Source: JANQPA01 sp964628385
GTDB taxonomy: Bacteria > Bacteroidota > Bacteroidia > Chitinophagales > Saprospiraceae
Direction: 5' to 3'
Length of the DNA stretch: 64,000 bases
Assembly (NCBI GenBank): GCA_964628385.1
Contig: CAZVOD010000011.1
Coordinates: forward strand, 1 to 64,000
Shown: positions 17,011 to 25,084 of the stretch, piece by piece
Position numbering within the stretch: the first letter of the stretch is position 1
Layout: every line of letters begins with the position of its first letter
Notes under the pieces: generated by a model
Told to the model about the DNA's origin: nothing
What the model saw: only the letters and a program-made list of their open reading frames with translations
Databases searched by the model: none
Program-made: the position numbers and the translations under genes

Positions 17011-20000
17011 ATGAGATACAACCAATGGCTTCTGCCGCTCTTAATTACGCTGATGCTCAACGCTTGCGCCAACTATAAATTACACATTGACAAAGAAGAA
17101 AAAAACTGGGCTGCTACTCCACTGCCCGACGAAAAATTAGCTCACCGCCTCTATCTCATTGGCGATGCTGGTGGGGCAGAGCATGGAAAGTCGCTCCCTG
17201 CCATTGATCTCCTGAAAGAAAGATTGGACCAGGAAAAAAAAGAGAAAAAGGTAACGGTCGTTTATCTCGGAGATAATATTTACTGGAATGGTCTTCCACC
17301 AGAAATGACCGATGAGACTAAAGAAGAACGTGAGTTAGATGAGCATAAGTTGAGGGTTCAGCTGGATCCGGTAAAAGATTTTAAGGGGAAAGTTTTTTTT
17401 GTGGCTGGCAATCACGATTGGTATGGATATGGACTTGAAGGCCTGAAGGCTCAAAAAGACTTTATTGAGGAATACCTGGATGAAGATGATATTTTGATGC
17501 CAGAACCTAGCTGCGGAGACCCCGAAGAGATAGAGCTGAACGATAATCTTATTCTTATTTTGCTGGATTCGCAGTGGTGGCTTGAAAACTGGAGTAATAC
17601 CCCTGAGATGAACGAGGGCTGCGACATCAAAGACCGTAATGCTTTTAGCCTGGAGATGACAGATATTTTGAAGGGAGAAAGAAACAAGAATGTCATTATA
17701 GCTCTTCACCACCCCTTAATGACTTATGGCCCACACGGAGGAGGCTTCACATGGAAAGACCACATTTTTCCACTAACTAATGTAAAAAAGAACCTATGGA
17801 TTCCTTTGCCTGTCGTAGGGTCTATCTACCCTCTGTTTCGGTCGACAATAGGCACAAAACAGGACCTTTCTCATCCGGCTTATCAGGCTTTACAGAGTAC
17901 GCTAGTCAATGCTGCTTTAAATTACGGCGAATTCATATTCGTATCAGGGCACGAGCATACCCTACAGTACATTGAGCGGCAGCGTCAAAAATTTATTGTA
18001 AGTGGCTCGGGTTCCAAGAGTGCTCCTACTCGCCTTGGGGACGGTGCCAAATTCGCTTCCAGTGCCAATGGTTTTGCTCAGCTGGATGTTTACAAAGATG
18101 GCAGCATTTGGGTACAGTATTGGGGCATAGAAGATGGAGAAGGGAAAATTTTGTACCGCACACAAGTAAAAGGCCCTCTCGAATCACTTAATCAAAAGCT
18201 GGATACCAGTCAATTTACGGATAGTTTCGAGCCTATTACCACGCGCATTTCAGACAGAGATTACTCCAAAAAAGGTCTGGGCAAAAAAATCTGGGGCAAA
18301 CACTACCGGCAAGCTTACGCTAAAGAAATTGAAGTCAAGCAGTTAAACCTGGATACTTTTGCCGGAGGCGTGAAGCCCGTAAAAAGAGGCGGAGGCAATC
18401 AGACGCGCTCCCTAAGACTGGAAAACGAGCAGGAACAACAATACACCATGCGTTCGGTAAAAAAAGATGCTTCCCGAACTTTGCCCTATCCGTTTACAGA
18501 AACTTTTGTCAAGGATATCGTAGTTGATAATTTTAGTGCCGCCCACCCTCTTGCTGCGCTGGTAGTACCGCCTATGGCTGATGCTGTTGGAGTATATCAT
18601 ACCAATCCTGAAATCTACTATGTTCCCAAACAAGTAGGTTTGGATACCTACAATGATGATTATGCCAATGAGCTTTATTTGGTAGAAGAAAGACCCGATG
18701 ATGAGGTCTGGCAGGAAAAAGCCTCTTTTGGCAAGCCAGATGAAATTGTAAGTACCTCCAAAGCGGTGGAAGAGACCCTGGAAGAGCACGATCATGTCAT
18801 TAATACGCGCCTTGTAGTACGCAACAGGTTGTTTGATAATATTCTCGGCGATTGGGACCGCCACGATGATCAGTGGCGCTGGTCAGTGTGGGATGGTGAT
18901 GATATGAATCTATACACACCTATTCCAAGAGACAGAGACCAGGTTTTTAGCCGTTATGACGGTTGGTTCATTGATCTTTTCAGATCTTATGCACCCGCTT
19001 TTCAGCCTCTGCGCGCTTATGATTCCAAATTGAAATCCGTCAAATGGTCTAATTATGGAGCCAGGCATTTTGATCCTACCTTTACTAATGCTGCTGATTG
19101 GGAAATGTGGAAGGAAGAAGCCTTGCACATAAAAAAGAATCTTACAGATGAAGTTATTAATAAAGCTTTTGAAGAGAAATGGCCGAAAAATCTCGTAGAA
19201 CTAGACGGCCCATTTATCAAAAAACATCTAAAAGCCAGAAGAGATAATATCGTTGATATTGCCCGTCGCTTTTACGAGCACTTGGCAAAAGAGGTAGATG
19301 TGATTGGAACTTTTGAAAGAGAACGCATTATCATCAATAGAAATGAGAATAATACCACCACCGTTGAAATGTTCCACCTCAGCGATGGTAATGAACCTGT
19401 ATCTTTTTATAAAAGAACTTTTCTGCCGGAAGAAACTAAAGAGATACGTATTTTTGGTTTGAGTGATGATGATGAATACGTCGTACAGGGTCGGTCAAAT
19501 AAAGGCCCCAAAGTCAGATTACTTGGTGGACGTGGCAATGATACTTATTCTGATGTCTCTCGTGTTGGAGGAGGTAAGAAAACGATTATCTATGATTACA
19601 AAGATGAGGACAACCAATATGACAAAGGAGCGGAAACTAAGTTGAAGCGCTCTAATGATCCTTTGGATAATGCTTATATCCGCAAAGAGCCGCACCACGA
19701 ATTTGATTACTCCTTCGGCTTACCTATCCTTGGTCTGAACCCCGATGATGGGATATTTCTGGGTGGCTTATTTCAATGGACAACCTACGGCTTCAAAAAA
19801 GCGCCTTATGGTAGTCAACAGACGATCAGTGCCCTTTATGCAGCGGGAACGAACGGAGTCAAGCTCAATTATTCCGGTGAGTATATAGATATTTTGGGAG
19901 AAGCTGATGTAAGGTTGGATGGGGAAATAAAAACGCCGCTTTACACCGACAACTTTTACGGTCTTGGAAATAATACCATCAACAGAGAGGAAGAACTGGG

Positions 20001-20760
20001 TCAGGATTATCACCGGATAAAGCAACGAGAAATCAGTCTTTACCCTGCTATTATGAGTAGGCAATATAATTCATCATTGAGTATAGGGCCTGAATTTGAA
20101 GCTATTAGGGTGGAAGAAACGCCTGGCAGAATTATTGCTGAATTGAGCGATCAGTTTGATCCTAATATTTTCAGAGGAATGGAATTTTTAGGATTGCGCT
20201 TTAATTACAATTACGAAAATACAGACAACGTGGCCTATCCTTCGAGAGGCGTGGGCCTGACCATTGATGGAGGCTGGAAAATGATGTTGGATAATGCCAG
20301 CCGAAACTTTCCTTATTTGGAGGGAGCTATTTCTTTTTACCAGCGAATCGACCGGGAAGGCATTCTGGTCTTTGCTACTCGCATTGGTGGAAAACAGATT
20401 TTCAATAATAAATTTGAATTTTTTCAGGCAGCTACTTTGGGAGGTACCGGAGACATGGCCAACATCCGAGGTTTCAGAAGAGATCGTTTTGCCGGTCAGT
20501 CTTCTTTTTTCCATAACACTGATCTACGGCTTCAAGTGTTTGTTTCCAGGAATCGCGCCGTGCCATTTGTGGCGGGTATATATGGTGGTTTTGATTATGG
20601 TCGGGTATGGCTGGAAGGAGAAACCAATTCCAATTGGCATGTTGGCTACGGTGGCGGAATTTTCCTCAGCCCCTTTAACCAGGCTACCCTCACCCTTGGC
20701 TTGTTCCGGGGGGATGACGAGCCATTGAGAGTCACTGTTGGCGGCGGATTTTTCTTCTAA
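17011..20760 (+). CDS. Metallophosphoesterase fused to a kinase-like region and an Omp85-type outer-membrane barrel
   Basis: This 1249-residue protein begins with a signal peptide and lipobox (MLNAC, Cys19). Residues ~45-370 are a calcineurin-like phosphoesterase with LIGDAGG, YLGDNIYWNG, AGNHDWYG, LHHPLM and SGHEHTLQY, so all five metal and active-site blocks are present. Residues ~460-860 include a glycine-rich strand with a following RSVKKD, then ILGDWDRHDDQWRW (~613) and PIPRDRDQVF (~640). These resemble the catalytic and metal loops of HipA/FAM20/CotH-like kinases; this is my inference. The last ~350 residues form an Omp85-like barrel (RGFRRDRFAG, terminal Phe). The start is ATG 17011; an upstream TTG lies inside a terminator. 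Confidence 0.85.
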   Translation: MRYNQWLLPLLITLMLNACANYKLHIDKEEKNWAATPLPDEKLAHRLYLIGDAGGAEHGKSLPAIDLLKERLDQEKKEKKVTVVYLGDNIYWNGLPPEMTDETKEERELDEHKLRVQLDPVKDFKGKVFFVAGNHDWYGYGLEGLKAQKDFIEEYLDEDDILMPEPSCGDPEEIELNDNLILILLDSQWWLENWSNTPEMNEGCDIKDRNAFSLEMTDILKGERNKNVIIALHHPLMTYGPHGGGFTWKDHIFPLTNVKKNLWIPLPVVGSIYPLFRSTIGTKQDLSHPAYQALQSTLVNAALNYGEFIFVSGHEHTLQYIERQRQKFIVSGSGSKSAPTRLGDGAKFASSANGFAQLDVYKDGSIWVQYWGIEDGEGKILYRTQVKGPLESLNQKLDTSQFTDSFEPITTRISDRDYSKKGLGKKIWGKHYRQAYAKEIEVKQLNLDTFAGGVKPVKRGGGNQTRSLRLENEQEQQYTMRSVKKDASRTLPYPFTETFVKDIVVDNFSAAHPLAALVVPPMADAVGVYHTNPEIYYVPKQVGLDTYNDDYANELYLVEERPDDEVWQEKASFGKPDEIVSTSKAVEETLEEHDHVINTRLVVRNRLFDNILGDWDRHDDQWRWSVWDGDDMNLYTPIPRDRDQVFSRYDGWFIDLFRSYAPAFQPLRAYDSKLKSVKWSNYGARHFDPTFTNAADWEMWKEEALHIKKNLTDEVINKAFEEKWPKNLVELDGPFIKKHLKARRDNIVDIARRFYEHLAKEVDVIGTFERERIIINRNENNTTTVEMFHLSDGNEPVSFYKRTFLPEETKEIRIFGLSDDDEYVVQGRSNKGPKVRLLGGRGNDTYSDVSRVGGGKKTIIYDYKDEDNQYDKGAETKLKRSNDPLDNAYIRKEPHHEFDYSFGLPILGLNPDDGIFLGGLFQWTTYGFKKAPYGSQQTISALYAAGTNGVKLNYSGEYIDILGEADVRLDGEIKTPLYTDNFYGLGNNTINREEELGQDYHRIKQREISLYPAIMSRQYNSSLSIGPEFEAIRVEETPGRIIAELSDQFDPNIFRGMEFLGLRFNYNYENTDNVAYPSRGVGLTIDGGWKMMLDNASRNFPYLEGAISFYQRIDREGILVFATRIGGKQIFNNKFEFFQAATLGGTGDMANIRGFRRDRFAGQSSFFHNTDLRLQVFVSRNRAVPFVAGIYGGFDYGRVWLEGETNSNWHVGYGGGIFLSPFNQATLTLGLFRGDDEPLRVTVGGGFFF

Positions 20761-20801
20761 ACTACAAAAAGACCTGATCAATAAAGGGGATTTAGCCGGC
20801 A

Positions 20802-21416
20802 TCATCTGGTTATTTCCTTTACTCTTCTTTGCAATTCCGGAAGTACAGCCTCTTCGAACCATTCGTTTCTGATTCTCCACCTGGCGTTTAGCGGGGACGG
20901 GTGTGGTAGGGGTAAAAATTCGGGCAGGTATTGCTCAAAAGCTCTTACCGTTTCCGTCAGGTTTTTTTCTCTATTCTTCCCTAGATACTGTTTTTGAGCG
21001 TACTGCCCGACGACGAGTTTGAGCTGCAAGTTGGGTAACAACTTAAAAATGCTGTCATGCCACTGGGGCGCACATTCCTTGCGAGGCGGCAAGTCACCGG
21101 TTTTTCCTTTTCCAGGATAACAAAAACCCATTGGAATGATTGCAAAATGCGGTGTATTATAAAAAAAATCGCGACTTACCCCGAGCCATTCCCGCAGACG
21201 ATCACCACTTTGATCGTCCCATGGAATTCCTTTTTCATGGGCAACACGGCCCGGTGCCTGGCTTATAATAGCGATGGTAGATGCTGCATGGAAAGAAAAA
21301 ATCGGCCGGGGCGGCTGGGGTAGGTGGTCCTTACAGATAACACAGTGTCGTATTTGGTCAGAAAGCTGCTCAATCATTTTAATGGCTTTACCTCGAAACA
21401 TGACATGTTTAGACAT
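20802..21416 (-). CDS. Uracil-DNA glycosylase family protein
   Basis: This 204-residue protein resembles the UDG superfamily. CVICKDHLP is near the N-terminus, IAIISQAPGRVAHEKGIPWD carries the active-site motif A region, and LPHPSPLNARW carries the C-terminal HPSP motif. It would remove uracil or related damaged bases from DNA. The single close Cys pair is not enough for the four-Cys iron-sulfur clusters of families 4 and 5. Start choice is uncertain. ATG 21416 follows AGGA with good spacing but puts two operator-like boxes inside the gene. ATG 21377 leaves both upstream. It is convergent with the phosphoesterase gene and divergent from msrB. Confidence 0.85.
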   Translation of the reverse strand: MSKHVMFRGKAIKMIEQLSDQIRHCVICKDHLPQPPRPIFSFHAASTIAIISQAPGRVAHEKGIPWDDQSGDRLREWLGVSRDFFYNTPHFAIIPMGFCYPGKGKTGDLPPRKECAPQWHDSIFKLLPNLQLKLVVGQYAQKQYLGKNREKNLTETVRAFEQYLPEFLPLPHPSPLNARWRIRNEWFEEAVLPELQRRVKEITR

Positions 21417-21519
21417 GACATGTCCTAATTTTTTTTAATAAAAAGTTGGTTTTCAGTTTGTTTTATTACATGACATGTCTATCTTAGAAGAAAATGACAT
21501 TTTTAAATATGACATTTTT
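21398..21519. promoter_or_regulatory. Array of ATGACAT boxes between the glycosylase and msrB genes
   Basis: The 11-bp near-palindrome ACATGACATGT occurs three times, at 21398, 21413 and 21468. The related ATGACATTTTT occurs at 21494 and 21509. Both close pairs have a 15-bp step. The array fills the divergent promoter region, so a shared regulator of the two genes is likely. Confidence 0.6.
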
Positions 21520-21591
21520 GAACTTTTATAATTTCCTCCAACGCAACCCTGCACGCCTGTCAATTGTTTTCCCGATAAATAAAAAGTTATA

Positions 21592-21981
21592 ATGAAATAT
21601 AATAAACTCACTCCCGAAGAAGCGTACGTTATTGTTAACAAAGGGACAGAAATGCCTTTTACCGGTGAATTTAACACCCACAAAATGCCCGGTGTATACA
21701 TCTGTCGACGTTGTGAAGCTCCGCTTTATCGTTCGGAAGACAAGTTTGAGTCTGGTTGTGGATGGCCCAGCTTTGACGACGAAATTCCCGGGGCCGTAAA
21801 GCGGGAAACAGATGCCGATGGCCGCCGAACAGAAATTCTTTGCAATAATTGTGGAGGCCACCTGGGCCATGTTTTTGTTGGTGAAAGATTTACCGCCAAA
21901 AATACACGTCACTGTGTCAATTCTATTTCCATGAAATTCATCCCGCAAGAGAAATGGGATAAAATGGAAAAAAAAAGCTAA
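21592..21981 (+). CDS. msrB: Peptide-methionine (R)-S-oxide reductase (MsrB)
   Basis: MsrB reduces the R epimer of methionine sulfoxide in oxidised proteins with thioredoxin as donor. This 129-residue domain is complete. It has two CxxC zinc pairs (CRRC and CNNC), the substrate-pocket GCGWPSFDDEI, HLGHVF, and the catalytic Cys in RHCVNSIS. Its last codons, MEKKS-stop, sit on a run of nine A's that leads by a -1 shift straight into the MsrA domain. In Bacteroidota the two domains are often one B/A fusion protein, so this may be the first half of a frameshift-linked product. Confidence 0.95.
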   Translation: MKYNKLTPEEAYVIVNKGTEMPFTGEFNTHKMPGVYICRRCEAPLYRSEDKFESGCGWPSFDDEIPGAVKRETDADGRRTEILCNNCGGHLGHVFVGERFTAKNTRHCVNSISMKFIPQEKWDKMEKKS

Positions 21982-22469
21982 ATCTTAAGATAGCTGTTTT
22001 TGCCTGTGGCTGTTTTTGGAGTAAAGAATATTTCTTCAACAATGCGCCGGGTGTTGTGACCACTCGTGTAGGTTTCACGGGGGGCCACACCCAAAATCCC
22101 ACTTACAAGCAAGTTTGTACAAAAACTACCAGTCACGCTGAAGCTGTGGAGGTAGCCTATGATGCCGATCTTACTTCTTTCGAAGACCTCGCCAAACTAT
22201 TCTTCGAGATGCATGACCCTACAATTGATCGCAGCAATAAAGGAGGACAGTACCGCTCTGCCATATTCTATCAGGACCAACAACAAAAAGAAATCGCAGA
22301 AGCCTTAATTGCCCTACTTAAAGATAATGGCTTTCATATCAAAACTTCCCTGGAACCAGCTTCCGCGTTTTGGCAGGCAGAAGCAAGGCATCAAAAATAT
22401 TGCGAAAGCCGGGGATTCGAGCCGAAAAGCCACAAAAAGCTTAGATTTGCCGAAATAGAAAGAAAATAA
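21963..22469 (+). CDS. msrA: Peptide-methionine (S)-S-oxide reductase domain (MsrA), no canonical start, -1 relative to msrB
   Basis: MsrA repairs the S epimer of methionine sulfoxide. The open frame reads KLNLKIAVFACGCFWSKEYF and then GFTGGHTQNPTYKQVC, HAEAVEV and DRSNKGGQYRSAIFY. It therefore includes the catalytic Cys of the GCFW motif and all later conserved blocks. There is no ATG, GTG or TTG between the upstream stop (21960) and the catalytic motif. The GTG at 22056 would delete the active site. Expression needs a -1 shift from msrB on A9 (giving MEKKKLNLKIAVF), a rare start codon, or a sequencing error in the homopolymer. Without one of these it is a pseudogene. Confidence 0.85.
   Translation, partial: NGKKKLNLKIAVFACGCFWSKEYFFNNAPGVVTTRVGFTGGHTQNPTYKQVCTKTTSHAEAVEVAYDADLTSFEDLAKLFFEMHDPTIDRSNKGGQYRSAIFYQDQQQKEIAEALIALLKDNGFHIKTSLEPASAFWQAEARHQKYCESRGFEPKSHKKLRFAEIERK
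21968..21976 (+). other. A9 slippery run joining msrB and msrA
   Basis: In the msrB frame the codons are GAA AAA AAA AGC TAA, giving an A_AAA_AAA heptamer six bases before the stop codon. Slipping back one base yields AAG CTA AAT and the MsrA frame. No clear stimulatory stem-loop is visible just downstream. A homopolymer length error is the main alternative. Confidence 0.65.
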
Positions 22470-22510
22470 ACGATCTTACCCTCTATCCATCTTAAATAAT
22501 CCCACCTGAA

Positions 22511-22525
22511 TGCAACTTTGTTGCA
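22511..22525. promoter_or_regulatory. Perfect 15-bp palindrome upstream of the TonB receptor (candidate Fur-family operator)
   Basis: TGCAACTTTGTTGCA is a perfect inverted repeat 43 bp before the receptor start. The same pattern, with one mismatch each, occurs twice at 193-234. The layout fits a metal-responsive repressor site such as that of a Fur or Zur protein. Confidence 0.6.
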
Positions 22526-22568
22526 AAAAAGACATTAAATTAGGGGTTCAATTTTGAAATAGTATAGG

Positions 22569-24983
22569 ATGAAAATTGCCAAGCTTGTCGCCTACATTTG
22601 CATTGCTGCGTTACCATTCCAACTGATGGGTCAGAAATCAGATTCCTGCAATTATGTGTTAGAGGGAAAAACTTTTGACCTAGAAACATCGGAGGCTTTA
22701 CCCTTCGTCAATATTCAGATAGAGGGTACAGAAATTGGTTCTGTTACGGATGAAAATGGATATTTCAGAATTGAGAATTTGTGCGAAAAAGAATACGATT
22801 TACTGTTCTCTTATATTGGATATAAGAAACTGAAGCATCACCATGATTTTCACCATCCTTTCATAGAAATTTACATGGCGCCAGATCAGGTAACTCTAAA
22901 TAGCATAGTAGTAGAAGCAGAAGCTAACCAGAGCGACCTACAGACGATGACAGCCAGCAAACTAAACAGCGAAGACCTTGATGAGGTCGCTTCAGAGTCG
23001 TTTGCTGATGTAGCCAGCCAAATTACAGGAGTCAACACCATAAGCACGGGACAAAATGTAGCAAAACCCATCATCCATGGCCTTCATAGCAACCGAATTC
23101 TAATTATCAATAATGGACTGCGCCACGAATTTCAAAATTGGGGGATTGAGCATGCCCCCGAAATAGATCCCTCCATGATTGATAACCTGGAAGTAGTAAA
23201 GGGAGCTGGTACAGTCCGCTTTGGGCCGGATGCACTGGGTGGTGTTATTCTGCTAAACCCTCCAAAGGTTGAACTTTCATCACCGTTAGAAGGTAAAGCC
23301 GAGGTGATTGGTAAGTCAAATGGCCGTTCTTACGAAAGCAATCTGGAATTACAAAAGGGCTTTAAGTGGTTCACATTGATGGGTGGCGCCTCGTACGTAA
23401 AGCAAGGTGATCTAAGTGCTCCAGATTATTTGCTGACTAATACAGGAAAAGAAGAATACAGCTACTATGGCGGCTTCAGGGTTCATCCATTTGCCAACCT
23501 CGATATCGAAGGCTACTACAGCAGATTTAATCAGCAACTCGGTATATTGCGGGCCTCTAATTTTGGTAATCTGGATGATCTACAAAGAGCACTGGAGAGC
23601 GAGCAGCCGCTCATCATCGACTCTTTCAGCTATGATATTACTTCTCCGTATCAAGATGTTCAGCATGACCTGTTCAAAGCCAGTGCTAAATACGTAGGCG
23701 GTCAGCATGCAATTAACATACAGTATGGTTATCAAATAAATAAAAGGCGCGAATTCGGCGTTCGACGCTCTGATGCTCCTAACATTAATCTTGAATTAGT
23801 AACGGAAAGTATAGATCTGGATTATCGCCATCCCGATATAGGTATTTTATCAGGAAAAATCGGCGTACAATGGCAAATTCAAGCTAACGATAATCAGCCA
23901 GGGACTAATACAGTTCCTTTCATTCCCAATTTTGATCAGGAAAGGCTGGGTGTTTATTTGATAGAAACCCTCAATTTCGACAAAAGCGCCATCGAAATAG
24001 GACTCAGGTATGACTATATGGACGCTTATATCGTGGGTAGAGAACCTGATAATACCATTTACCGAAATACAGTAGTCTACAAAAGTATGACCGCTACGCT
24101 GGGCTACAAAACACAGCTGGGAGAAGGGGAAACGTTCAGAACAAATTTTGGTACTGCCTGGCGGCCGCCTAATGTGGCAGAGTTATACCGCTTTGGTCAG
24201 CATTCATTCTTCTTGGAGTACGGACTTTGGCGTTACACCATCAACGAGGAGTTTGATGTTGTGTCTACCAGTGGAGGTATTTTGACAGAAGAAGAACGGC
24301 CAGTACCTACAGAACTAGGCTACAAATGGATCAACACTTTTGAAATCCAAAAGCCCAACTTCAGGGCTGAAATTACTGGTTATATTAATTATTTGGAAAA
24401 TTATATCAATTCCCGTCCAGCCGGTTTGACCCGTACGCCGAGAGGTTTTTTCCTGTTTTTCATCAATGAGCAGACAGATGCATTATTTTGGGGGATTGAT
24501 GCCAGCGCTGAAGTGAAGCATAGTAAACAGTTGAGCTCGATAATTAGAGGCAGCTATTTGTGGTCAAGAGATGTTAGACGCAACAGTAACTTTGTGGGCC
24601 AACCGCCAATGAAGTTAAGCTATGATGTAAAGTTTTCTCCAATGATAAAGGGATTGGATCGTAATAATTTTCGCCTCAACTTAAGTTATACCTTTGAGCC
24701 GTTTCAGGTGCCTAGAATCCTTACAATTGATGAGTTTTTATTTGCTAATTCTAACGGTATCAATCGGTTTACTGAGGATTCCAGCAATTTTGATATTGCC
24801 CCACCTCCGGATGGCTTCTTTCTGGCTAATTTTTCCTGGCGGGCAAGCTTTCAGCGCCTGGGCTGGCATTTTCAGGTAAGAAATATTTTCAATACCAGCT
24901 ACAGAAACTATACAGATCGCTTACGCTACTTTGCCGATGATCTCGGACGCAACTTTATTTTGGGGTTATCCTACAAATTTTGA
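22569..24983 (+). CDS. TonB-dependent outer-membrane receptor, probably for a metal or metal complex
   Basis: This 804-residue receptor has a signal peptide (MKIAKLVAYICIAALPFQLMG) and an N-terminal carboxypeptidase-like regulatory domain (GKTFDLETSEALPFVNI ... SYIGYKK). The plug domain (~125-240) contains HGLHSNRILIINNGLRHEF and GPDALGGVILLNPP, and a barrel ends in NFILGLSYKF. A His cluster (KHHHDFHH) follows the regulatory domain. It lacks the longer SusC form and has no SusD partner. The His-rich stretch and the Fur-type palindrome upstream suggest zinc or another metal as ligand, which is inference. Confidence 0.9.
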   Translation: MKIAKLVAYICIAALPFQLMGQKSDSCNYVLEGKTFDLETSEALPFVNIQIEGTEIGSVTDENGYFRIENLCEKEYDLLFSYIGYKKLKHHHDFHHPFIEIYMAPDQVTLNSIVVEAEANQSDLQTMTASKLNSEDLDEVASESFADVASQITGVNTISTGQNVAKPIIHGLHSNRILIINNGLRHEFQNWGIEHAPEIDPSMIDNLEVVKGAGTVRFGPDALGGVILLNPPKVELSSPLEGKAEVIGKSNGRSYESNLELQKGFKWFTLMGGASYVKQGDLSAPDYLLTNTGKEEYSYYGGFRVHPFANLDIEGYYSRFNQQLGILRASNFGNLDDLQRALESEQPLIIDSFSYDITSPYQDVQHDLFKASAKYVGGQHAINIQYGYQINKRREFGVRRSDAPNINLELVTESIDLDYRHPDIGILSGKIGVQWQIQANDNQPGTNTVPFIPNFDQERLGVYLIETLNFDKSAIEIGLRYDYMDAYIVGREPDNTIYRNTVVYKSMTATLGYKTQLGEGETFRTNFGTAWRPPNVAELYRFGQHSFFLEYGLWRYTINEEFDVVSTSGGILTEEERPVPTELGYKWINTFEIQKPNFRAEITGYINYLENYINSRPAGLTRTPRGFFLFFINEQTDALFWGIDASAEVKHSKQLSSIIRGSYLWSRDVRRNSNFVGQPPMKLSYDVKFSPMIKGLDRNNFRLNLSYTFEPFQVPRILTIDEFLFANSNGINRFTEDSSNFDIAPPPDGFFLANFSWRASFQRLGWHFQVRNIFNTSYRNYTDRLRYFADDLGRNFILGLSYKF

Positions 24984-25027
24984 ATTAAATAGGTTGGTTT
25001 CACAGGGGTTGAATATTGGTAGAAAAT

Positions 25028-25069
25028 GGAGCGTCGAATAGCTAGCTATTTTTTGCTACCCGACGCTCC
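25028..25069. terminator. Hairpin between convergent genes
   Basis: GGAGCGTCG (25028-25036) pairs perfectly with CGACGCTCC (25061-25069) around a 24-base loop with a T6 run. It lies between the TonB receptor and the BNR protein stops and may serve both. Confidence 0.5.
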
Positions 25070-25084
25070 GGAGCATCCACTTCA

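Noticed and set aside
22056..22469. GTG 22056 as the start of MsrA
   Set aside because: It would remove the catalytic GCFW Cys, which is encoded just upstream in the same frame.
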